Assembly (NCBI GenBank): GCA_963781665.1
Contig: CAWAGA010000002.1
Location: forward strand, 3,038,001 to 3,102,000
Reading direction: 5' to 3'
DNA from: JAJYIW01 sp963781665
Lineage (GTDB): Bacteria > Chloroflexota > Anaerolineae > Anaerolineales > Anaerolineaceae
Length of the DNA stretch: 64,000 nt
Position numbers and translations under genes: made by a program. The notes beneath the pieces were generated by a model. It saw nothing but the letters and a program-made list of their open reading frames with translations. It was not told where the DNA came from and did no database searches. Below, one piece after another: positions 1 to 7,820 of this stretch (the stretch's first letter is position 1; each line of letters opens with the position of its first letter).

Positions 1-682
1 TATCCACATACGATTTCGGTTGCCAGGATCTCGAATTTGCCGCTTCTGGCAGATAAAGTTAACACATTTGCTGGCCAGTTAACGACTTCTTTATCATCAC
101 TCGGGGGTACCTGGCTCAAATTGCAGGTTCTCGCCCAGGTCCAGAAGTTTCGATTCGGACGGAAGCGGACAGATTGGCATGCTGGATGAGTTTTTCGACC
201 TGTACGACTTCGCCCGCCTTGTCAAGGAGAAAAGCAGCAACGGTGCACTGCAGACGACTGCTCAGGATATAATGAATGCCATTCAAGACGATCCTGATGC
301 TGGCAAACATTACATCATCTACAACCAGTTTTGGTCGGGGATCATTCCAGCAAACTCCGGTTCAGTTTCAGGCAATACCTGGATCCTGGATCACAGTCAC
401 GGAGTCTCCATCTTTTTCCCCAAACCGGATAATAAACGAAGTTTTTATAATGGCTTGACCTTGACTTTTGCCAGCGGTACAGATTGGATGATCGGTACAC
501 AATCTATTTCTTCTGGCGATGCATCCACCCAAGCCATTGTGAACCAATGGGGACCAATGCTGGTGGCCTATGTGAACCTGTCATCTCCCGGTGCCATCGA
601 CGATCCTACCCTGCCTCCAGTTGAATCGCCTTTGATAGGCCAGGCGGTGCGCATTTACCTGCCGGCGGTGAGAGGAAAATAA
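1..682 (+). pseudogene. Clostripain-like (peptidase C11) 3' end, frameshifted
   Basis: Only the C-terminal part lies in the window. Frame 1 from base 1 reads as a normal C11 segment (TISVARISNLPLLADKV, then LAQVQKF) and runs into a stop. Frame 2 continues the protein from about base 151 as FDSDGSGQIG, then FFDLYDFARLV, HGVSIFFP and TDWMIG, all typical of the C-terminal half of clostripain-type cysteine peptidases. One extra base near 151 explains the shift. The tail IYLPAV followed by a short basic end resembles the C-termini of secreted Chloroflexota proteins. The catalytic His/Cys region is outside the window. It is either a pseudogene or a sequence error. Family assignment is by motif memory only. 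Confidence 0.7.
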
Positions 683-787
683 TCCTGGATGATCATAATA
701 GATCTATCCTATAATGGTTAATATCACGATTTTCCAGGTCAATCATTTCTGAAGAATTTGAGACGTTTTAGTTTGGGAGGGAATGCC

Positions 788-2216
788 ATGACAAATTGGG
801 GTTATCTCGACCTTCTTGACAGCGCCAAAACCGCGCATCCTTATGATGAGCCGAAGAATTGGTGGCGGCCGCAATCCAGGGATGAGCAAAACGTGTCCCT
901 AAGCCTTTCCGAAACAGGGACGATCATCTACCTTGCTCACGCCCAGCCGATTGTGACTTCTTTGAACCAGTCTGTCGATTTGGCGATTTTTCTGGATTCG
1001 ATTCCTTATATACAGCTGATTTCGAGGCATCTAGGCAAGCCGTTATTAAGAGTGGCCTTCCATAAAATAAAGAACCCAACACCTGAAACTTTGTACCAGG
1101 TCATGTATGGATATTTAACCGATCACAATTTTAAGTTTAGCGCTTGGCCAGGCCTCGATGAGCTGGTCAGTTCAGGCCTGTTCTTACGCGACTTGATGGC
1201 ACACTGCCTGCTTGATGCCGCGAGTGATTCGGACTCCAGCGCCCCCTTCCTCGCCATGATTTAGTGCCTCCCCAATGATCTCAAAATTAAATATAATTTC
1301 GAAAAACAAGCCTTTGCACTCACCACGCTATTCGAGTATTTGAAAGAACACCAAGCAGACGGGGTGTGCATCGAGTCCCACCAGCCGCAATTATCGATAT
1401 GGGACTGCTTCGAAAAAACCCGGGATCGAGAACATGGAATTTGTAGCGAAATTATAAATGATGTTAACAAATATATTGCCGTAAAAGAAAAAGGATCTCT
1501 AGAAAGCAGGAGCGATCTTTACGAAGCAGCCGGACACCTGATGTCAGGAGAGGACTTATTCCGGGTCAGGAATTTCGTCGATTATTTTTATAACCGTAAG
1601 ATTGCATCATCAATCAGTGGTGGAAAAGGGGTTTTTAGCTTTTCGGATACCCTTTCTCCTTTCTACATGCAGCATACAACAGCTGAAGAGCAGCTGGCAA
1701 AAGATATTGTTGAATGCAATCCCCATGCAAGTCCACAAGAACCTCCAGTAGCCTGGGAAAAAGAGATCGACCTGGCACTGGAGACGATCCAGGACCAGTC
1801 TCAGAATTATCTCGATTGGCAGAAGCTTCTCCATATATATAGTGACCCGGAAATCGCTGTCAATCTGCAATCAAAAACCGGATACATTACCGAAAAGTGG
1901 CTTCACCAACTTCACGAATTAATTGCGGTTAAAATCACTGATTTATCAAGTAGAAACCAGGTCCAGGAATTGCGCATTAAAGGTAAGAACATCATACATT
2001 TGCGGGGCTATTGAAGGCCTGGTCGGCGTCAGCATTGGAATGTTTTCGATGAATCCGTTTCTTGGGTATTCATTGGGGGGGTTAATAGGAGGTTTCATGA
2101 ATGTGCTGGGCAATATTGTACCTGATATAATCGCTGAGAGGAAGATGGGACGTTTGAGAGCCATCAACATCGGGCACACCACCCAAATCCTTGATAGCTT
2201 TGTGAAGCTGAAATGA
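788..2216 (+). pseudogene. Unknown protein with glycine-rich hydrophobic C-terminus, broken by a TAG and a frameshift
   Basis: The start is placed at ATG 788 because GGGAGGG lies just upstream. The frame is open to a TAG at 1262-1264 and then stays open in the same frame to 2014 with coding-like sequence. Near 1985-2010 the reading shifts by one frame and continues as CGAIEGLVGVSIGMFSMNPF and a glycine-zipper-like hydrophobic stretch to 2216. Taken as one gene it would encode about 475 residues. I do not recognise the family. The C-terminal 60 residues could form a membrane hairpin. Its end overlaps the NUDIX start by an ATGA, so the two were probably translationally coupled. Confidence 0.5.
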
Positions 2217-2896
2217 ACAGTAACTATTTTGATCTCATCAATCAACATCCCGAACTATTTGACAATGATCAGGCAGCTTTTCAGATCATTACTGATCCGG
2301 TTGAAATTAGATCCTGGGAAGAGAGCAACGAACAACGATCCCGGGCTGAAAATCGCGATGCGCAGTGGGCGAAAATCGGCATCCTGATTTCTGATCCGTA
2401 CATTCTTGTGCTGAGGGATCTGGTGAAGGCTCCAGATGGTCGTAAATTTGGCTACATCCGGATTATCAACCAAGCATCATTAGAAAATGGCGAAGCGGTT
2501 GCTGTCTTGCCCGTCATGGCTAAGCAGGTGCTGCTTCTTCACCTATACCGCCACGCAACACGCCAGTGGAATTATGAAATTCCCCGTGGATATGGGACTC
2601 CAGGATTACCTGCCGCGGATAATGCCCGCAAAGAGCTATTGGAAGAGGTTGAAGGTTCCGTCACCCGCATTATTGACCTCGGAATCATGCATGTCAATAC
2701 CGGGCTGGAAGAGATCGCTGCTCACCTATTTTATGCTGACCTCGAGAAAACTGGAAACCCGCAGCAGGCAGAGGGGATTGACCGGTTGCATTGGGTGAAT
2801 TTTGACGATTTCGAAATCATGATCCGGGATGGTGAAATTACAGATAGCTTTACAATCGCTGCTTATTCAAGGGCGAAATTAAAGGGATTCTTATAA
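2213..2896 (+). CDS. NUDIX hydrolase-like protein with N-terminal extension
   Basis: This 227-residue protein has a NUDIX fold core at roughly residues 95-200. The NUDIX box region reads EIPRGYGTPG, then ARKELLEEVEG at about 140-150. It keeps the REUXEE-like acidic cluster (KELLEE) that binds the catalytic metal, but the following Gly is displaced by one residue (EEVEG), so activity is not certain. NUDIX enzymes cleave nucleoside diphosphates linked to another moiety. The first ~90 residues are an extension I do not recognise. It overlaps the upstream broken gene by 4 bp and lies 1.6 kb from the Can2 gene, with a dead IS between. A link to the CRISPR locus is possible but unproven. Confidence 0.8.
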   Translation: MNSNYFDLINQHPELFDNDQAAFQIITDPVEIRSWEESNEQRSRAENRDAQWAKIGILISDPYILVLRDLVKAPDGRKFGYIRIINQASLENGEAVAVLPVMAKQVLLLHLYRHATRQWNYEIPRGYGTPGLPAADNARKELLEEVEGSVTRIIDLGIMHVNTGLEEIAAHLFYADLEKTGNPQQAEGIDRLHWVNFDDFEIMIRDGEITDSFTIAAYSRAKLKGFL

Positions 2897-4428
2897 CTAC
2901 TTTGACAATGTCGCATTAGAATTTTAGCTTGGTCGGTACATTAACAATATAGCGATTCTGTGGATTAACATAGCCGTATGGGCAAGAAGCGAACCCAAAG
3001 ATAGAGATTAGCCAATGGGGCATACCCATTGAGGAAGTACCAACGCTAGGCGAGCGATTGTCCAATTATTTTGATCGGTTTAGAGGACAACTACGAACAC
3101 AAACCAGAGATACCAGTGAAAACGGCTACAATTACATAATTGGCCTATTGCGCATGGAAACCGACCGTAACCTGGCAAATGTAGGCCGCTAAAAGTGTCC
3201 GTGCAGAACTTTCAGCATTTCATCGGTAATTCACCTTGGTCAGGGAGGTCTCTGATCGAAGCAATTAGGGATGAGATCAGAGTTCACCCTGCATTTCAGC
3301 AAGCCATCCTGGTTTTGGATGAAAGCGCAGAAGAAAAAGCTGGACCCGAAAGTGCTGGAGCAGGGCGACAACATAACGGACGGCTTGGGAAGATCGAAAT
3401 GAGTCAGGTAGGTGTATTTTTGTCACTAGTAACACCTGCTGTCAATACCTGGACAGATGGTGAATTGTACATCCCGATCCATTGGTTTTAAGAGAGGTAT
3501 GCAGAAAAGCGGAAGGCGATTGAAATTCCGGACGAGCGCACTTTCCAGAAAAAGCCCGAATTGGGTTGGCAAATGATCCAAAAGGCACAGGAAAGAAGGA
3601 TTCCATTCCAAGGAGTGGTCATGCATGACCTGTACGGGCGGAATGGCGTACTGCGTCAGCAGTTGGATGATGCCCCCATCGAGTATTACGGCGATTTTCC
3701 CGACGATACCCGGGTCTATCTCACCCAGCCAGAAGTGGTTTACCCGCTTACAGAGAGGGGAAAACCCTCTAAGAACCCCAAAATTATGGGGCACAGGCAT
3801 ATCAGGTACAGGAACTGGGACGAGATCCAACTCTCCTATGGCAAACCATCCGTTTGTGCCCAAACGAACTCGGCCATTTGGAGGCAAAGTTTGCCCGTTA
3901 CCGTGTATGGGTAGTCTACGGCACTCAGTTCAGACAAGAATGGCTTTTGATCCGCCAAGATGCGATACAGGTTACCTATGTCCTGAGTAATGCAACTGAG
4001 GATACTTCATTGAAGGCCATGGCCTGGCGCAAGACCCATCGCTACTTGATCGAACGAAGTCATCAGGGTGAGAAAGGTGAACTGGGCTGGGAAGAATTCC
4101 AAACCCGTAAATTTCGCGCATGGGAACACCAATTGGTGATGACCATTTTAGCCGCATGGTTTATTGCAGAAACTCGCCTTGATTGGAAGGAACGTTTTGC
4201 ACAAGACCCCGCCTAGCTTGCCAAATATGAAGTCGAAGTCCCTCCTCAATTATCAGTTAGTAATATGCGAGAATTACTCCGAGCCGCCATGTCTTTGCCT
4301 CAACTATCTCCTCGAGAGGCTGCCCAACTTGTAACGACCGATTTGGTAAACAGAACTCGCTCCCGCAAATCTCGCCTGAAAAAGGCTAAAAATAAGCCGG
4401 ATACTGTAATGTGGCATTGTCAAAGTAG
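2897..4428 (+). mobile_element. IS701-family insertion sequence remnant with terminal inverted repeats
   Basis: The left end CTACTTTGACAATGTCGCAT (2897-2916) matches the reverse complement of 4409-4428 (CTACTTTGACAATGCCACAT) at 18 of 20 positions, giving a 1532-bp element. It begins immediately after the NUDIX stop codon, so the insertion did not damage that gene. No clear target duplication remains. The interior is a degraded transposase in several frames. The element is incapable of self-transposition as it stands. Confidence 0.85.
2978..4428 (+). pseudogene. IS701-family (DDE_5) transposase, multiply frameshifted
   Basis: Fragments in several frames together give an IS701-type transposase: MGKKRT at 2978, RTQTRDTSENGYNYIIGLL and FQHFIGNSPWSGRSLIEAI near 3100-3260, and the first catalytic Asp in LVLDESAEEKAG near 3310. 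SQVGVFLSLV follows, then an HDLYGR region near 3630. The C-terminal KTHRYLIERSHQGEKGELGW near 4040 is characteristic of this family. At least four frameshifts and a stop (TAG after AQDPA) separate the pieces. The family assignment rests on motif order and on the matching terminal repeats. Confidence 0.8.
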
Positions 4429-4473
4429 GTTCCAAAAATTCTTGAAATGATTAGCTCATAAATCCCATTTAGA

Positions 4474-5673
4474 ATGAATGTAATGCCTACCTTAATCTGT
4501 CTTGTCTCTGATCAGCACATGCAAAATGTTATCCCAATTTTGGAGCGGTCTCGGAAATATAATCAGATGGTTCTGATAGTTTCAGCGGGGGAAGATGGCC
4601 GTATTAACCCCCGTTTTGCTTCGGCGGCTGCTGACATTGAGGTAGCCCTTGCCGGCCGCGTCGTGTGCCAACTTTATCCAGTCCCGGTCGATCCAATGGA
4701 TCCAAAATCCGCTTATGATGTGTGTAAACAGGTTATGACCGAAAACAATGGGCCGGAGAAAGTAGCAATAAACCTTACCGGCGGAACCAAGCCCATGTCG
4801 ATTGGCACTAACCAGGCCGGTTTTGAAGAAAATGCCTGTATGCTATATGTGGATACAGATGCAAGACAGATTTTCTTCCATCAAGGGTCAGAAGTGAAGG
4901 ATTGTAAATTCGACCTGGAACGATTGCCTGTCTCTCTGGTTTTAACCGCTCATGGGTATAAGATTGATAGCAATGAAACTATTCAAAAAGCTTTTAGGCC
5001 GGTCGATATGGAATTGGCTGAATTCATACTGGCTCGGCGACCGAAATCTTTATCTGCCTGGTTATCATTACGGGAATTCCTGATCAAGAAAAAGGATTCG
5101 AACACCAATCGGTCGATCGATGAACATTATCTAGCCGGCGACCCTGTATCTACTGGACTGGTATCCATTCTTGAAGAACATGGCTTGGCCTGTTATGAAA
5201 AAGGCAAATTGATATTCTCTGAAGAAGGATTTAAGATCATAGAAGGTGGGTGGCTTGAAAGCTACGTATACATAGCATTAAAACAAAGCCGGTTGTTCAC
5301 GGATGTTTCGAACCCACTGGTCGTTAAGAAAGGAAATGTCAAAAACGAATTGGATGTTTGCTGCACGCTCGCGGGGAAATTAGGCATCATCGAATGTAAA
5401 AGTGGGAGGACTTACAAGGCGAAAAAAACGCAGGGTGGAATGAAAAAGAGAAGGGTGGTCACCGATGCTTCTCAATTCTTGAACCGTTTGAACGCGCTGA
5501 AGGATACCATTAGCGGTACATTTGGCGAGCCGTTCCTGGTTGTGGTCGATCAACAGATGGGATCCGGAATACTCCAACGGGCGAAGGAATATACCTCAAG
5601 AATTATCTATGCCAATGAACTGGCAGAGGTCGAAAAGATTGCCTATGAAAAAATGATGAAGAAAGGCCGGTAG
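4474..5673 (+). CDS. can2: Can2/Card1-type CARF-PD-(D/E)xK nuclease (DUF1887 family)
   Basis: This 399-residue protein has an N-terminal CARF (Rossmann-like cyclic-oligoadenylate sensor) domain with NLTGGTKPMSIG at about 100-111. A helical linker with a winged-helix look spans ~180-260. The C-terminal PD-(D/E)xK nuclease has NELDV (~291-295) and IIECKSG (~305-311), giving the D...ExK metal site. Family members are activated by cyclic tetra-adenylate made by Cas10 and nick or degrade nucleic acid. The gene converges on csx15 with 6 bp between the stops. No strong SD is visible; ATG 4474 or 4483 could be the start. It is intact, with normal length for the family. Confidence 0.9.
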   Translation: MNVMPTLICLVSDQHMQNVIPILERSRKYNQMVLIVSAGEDGRINPRFASAAADIEVALAGRVVCQLYPVPVDPMDPKSAYDVCKQVMTENNGPEKVAINLTGGTKPMSIGTNQAGFEENACMLYVDTDARQIFFHQGSEVKDCKFDLERLPVSLVLTAHGYKIDSNETIQKAFRPVDMELAEFILARRPKSLSAWLSLREFLIKKKDSNTNRSIDEHYLAGDPVSTGLVSILEEHGLACYEKGKLIFSEEGFKIIEGGWLESYVYIALKQSRLFTDVSNPLVVKKGNVKNELDVCCTLAGKLGIIECKSGRTYKAKKTQGGMKKRRVVTDASQFLNRLNALKDTISGTFGEPFLVVVDQQMGSGILQRAKEYTSRIIYANELAEVEKIAYEKMMKKGR

Positions 5674-5679
5674 AGTGCT

Positions 5680-6065
5680 CTATGGCCCACGACTTTTTCG
5701 GGACTCATCACGCACTGCCTGCAGGTTCAAGATCTCAGCTACCTCGTACCGGGTTGGCAGGCTTCCATCGATCGGGCGAAGCCGGATGATGGGTGGAAAA
5801 TGTCCCATCCGGCCGTGTAGTTCCGCTAATAAAACAGCGGTTATTGTGTTGAGAGAGGGTGGATTTACCAGGATGGGCAGCAGCTCCCATTCTTCAGAGC
5901 TGAATGGTAGGGTATTAACCATTGTAAGAACCTGTGGTAAGAATGGCTGACTTGGGTCAAATTGAACGGCGATTTTTCTATTCGTTCGATTTTTTTCCCA
6001 GTATTCTTTTCAATTTCGGACAGCTGATCTTCGGTAAGTGGATGAGAAAAGTTAAGCAAAATCAT
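5680..6065 (-). pseudogene. csx15: Csx15 CRISPR accessory protein, single-base frameshift
   Basis: The N-terminus (MILLNFSHPLTEDQL, then GKKIERIEK) is in one frame. The rest (VQFDPSQPFLPQ, then SSEEWELLPILVNPPSLN, AVLLAELHGR, YEVAEILNLQAVRD) is in another. Adding one base to the T5 run at 5973-5977 (A5 on the coding strand) restores a ~128-residue Csx15. The family is a small Rossmann/CARF-like group associated with type III systems and proposed to bind or degrade cyclic oligoadenylates, damping the response. It sits 15 bp downstream of the membrane CARF gene in the cas operon. Because the defect is in a homopolymer, sequencing error or phase variation are both possible. Confidence 0.82.
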
Positions 6066-6080
6066 AGGATGTAGAAGGTG

Positions 6081-6917
6081 CTATTGAGGTGAATGAATAT
6101 CCGAATAAAAGGTGACATCGATTCTACGTGGTTCGGATTTTGCATCTTTACTGGGCCGGCCATCTGCATCATATTTATCTGGTTTCAAAAAACCTAATGG
6201 CCAACCATGATCAGCACAAGCCAAAGCAAGTCCAAAAGTCATCGATTTTGTTCCACCGGTGTAATCAGAAATGAGTTCATCTGAAGAAATTTCCAGGGCC
6301 TTTTGCGCATATGTGTAAATTCCATTGACTGCATCAAAAACTTCTTGAGGATTATCAGCATCCTTAAGGGCGACAATGAAAATTTCTTTGACACCTTTTG
6401 ATAGAAACTCTTGCTTCAATTTCTCTGCATTTGCAATTGAAGAAAATTCACCAGTTCCTGGGCCGGCCAGAAGCCAACCATATTCTAGACCTGCCTTATC
6501 TTGTATACCGGTTTTTAAATGATGGCACAATGTAACATATGCTGGTAGTTTCACTATGTTAGGCCCAGAACTTACCATAGTGATTAATCCCCGGTATCTG
6601 GGAACAGTAGATGTATCCGAAATCATACGGATATTTGGAGCTCTTCCTACCCAGCGGCGCAACAACTTTGGAAGATCGAACGATACTAAAACAATAATGA
6701 TGAGGATGACTCCACAGATGATTGTTATCCAATCAGCTGATAAATTTGCATTTATTAACCAGTCATGGAGAAGGGAGTCAAAAAAATCATGTAGAATATT
6801 GGATGCTGCATTAGTAATCAATCCTATCGCAAGCAAGCCCCATAAGAAAATCCAGGGTGTTGGAGAGCCGAGGATCATCCCCATCCGGCGAGAAAAATTG
6901 TGAAACCATGAACCCAT
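6081..6917 (-). CDS. Membrane-anchored CARF protein, candidate cOA-gated membrane effector
   Basis: The protein is 278 residues if started at ATG 6917, preferred over an upstream TTG because GCAGGAG lies 7 bases before it. Two hydrophobic segments are visible: about 20-42 (WIFLWGLLAIGLITNA) and about 62-82 (WITIICGVILIIIVLVSF). A basic stretch follows, then a CARF domain from ~105 (LITMVSSGPN) that includes SDYTGGTKSMTFG at ~221-233. The TGGTK motif is the same as in the Can2 protein 1.5 kb away, implying that both read the same type of second messenger. No nuclease domain is present. Known precedent is Cam1, a CARF membrane protein that depolarises cells. This one appears to have a two-helix anchor; function is inferred. 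Confidence 0.82.
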   Translation of the reverse strand: MGSWFHNFSRRMGMILGSPTPWIFLWGLLAIGLITNAASNILHDFFDSLLHDWLINANLSADWITIICGVILIIIVLVSFDLPKLLRRWVGRAPNIRMISDTSTVPRYRGLITMVSSGPNIVKLPAYVTLCHHLKTGIQDKAGLEYGWLLAGPGTGEFSSIANAEKLKQEFLSKGVKEIFIVALKDADNPQEVFDAVNGIYTYAQKALEISSDELISDYTGGTKSMTFGLALACADHGWPLGFLKPDKYDADGRPSKDAKSEPRRIDVTFYSDIHSPQ

Positions 6918-6942
6918 TTTTTGCTCCTGCTTTTTTACCTGA

Positions 6943-7785
6943 TTACCCTGCAATGGAATATTCGGGCTTTGTGGCTAAATGACCATATACCCTGGTTCTT
7001 ATTGTGCAGCCCATCCCCCGCGCCACTTTTTCACCTGTACCGCTGAATTCCGCCAGAGCAGCCAATGCCTGCCAGGCGCGCAAGTATTCAAACTGTCGCG
7101 AGGGTGGAACATCCCTGGCATCCAGGTAAGCCCGGTAGGTTACATCACCCACGACCCCTTTCCATTCGACCTCTTTTTCAATGTATGCCAGGCATGTTTC
7201 TAGATGAACTTCGCTGGGATCCACCTGCCATTCAACCCATTCGAGGAACCCAGGGGGGAGAGGGATGTCCGAATAGGTTTCCCAGCGGATGGCGTAAGAG
7301 CGCCAGACAGCCTTAGGCACTGGCAGAAGGGTCTCGTGACCCATCCATTTGAACCGGGTCGGGGTGACAAACCTCAAGGCTACACTGCTGGCTTCCGGAG
7401 CCGAATCCAGGAGCTGCGCATAGGTAGTTGCCCCGGGATAACCCGGAGCAAACCCGGTGATGACCGTTTGGGCTGAACCCAGGCGCACTTCAGCTTTTAT
7501 TAATGCAAGTTCGGCCCATACTTCTTCGACCCGCCGTGTAATCTCGCCTTGCAAGGTACAGATCCGAAAACCTTTTACGTAGCCATCAGCGTATAGCAGC
7601 GAAAGTGAAAATGGGAGCGGCTGGTTACCTTGGGCCAGGTGTAGCCGGTCGACCCAGGCTGGAAAGCGCCGTCCCATTTCGGTGTAGAACAGGCCATTCA
7701 AGGCTTTAGCCCGCACCGCACTTACCGGCAGAGGGCCGTGCAGGTTGTGGAGGCTGATATCAAATGAGCAAAGACGATTTGTCAT
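6943..7785 (-). CDS. cas6: Cas6-type pre-crRNA endoribonuclease
   Basis: The 280-residue protein has the C-terminal glycine-rich signature of Cas6 (EFSGTGEKVARGMGCT at ~250-265) and the N-terminal RAMP-like ferredoxin fold region (SFDISLHNLHGPLP). Cas6 binds CRISPR repeats and cuts the precursor transcript into crRNAs. The middle segment FVTPTRFKW is also typical. It lies 35 bp after the TIGR03986 gene in the same operon. With no array in the window it must act on transcripts made elsewhere. No SD is obvious at ATG 7785. No defects seen. Confidence 0.85.
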   Translation of the reverse strand: MTNRLCSFDISLHNLHGPLPVSAVRAKALNGLFYTEMGRRFPAWVDRLHLAQGNQPLPFSLSLLYADGYVKGFRICTLQGEITRRVEEVWAELALIKAEVRLGSAQTVITGFAPGYPGATTYAQLLDSAPEASSVALRFVTPTRFKWMGHETLLPVPKAVWRSYAIRWETYSDIPLPPGFLEWVEWQVDPSEVHLETCLAYIEKEVEWKGVVGDVTYRAYLDARDVPPSRQFEYLRAWQALAALAEFSGTGEKVARGMGCTIRTRVYGHLATKPEYSIAG

Positions 7786-7820
7786 CTAAAAGGCCTTTAG
7801 GGGTAATAGGAGTTGATTTA

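Noticed and set aside
1262..1264. In-frame TAG codons (also 56072-56074 and ~50973) as recoded or read-through amber codons
   Set aside because: Other genes end normally at TAG, no pyrrolysine or suppressor machinery is visible, and frameshifts occur in the same genes; point mutation or error is simpler.
2897..4428. Four-base target duplication of the IS701 element
   Set aside because: The flanks (ATAA on the left, GTTC on the right) do not match; any duplication has decayed.
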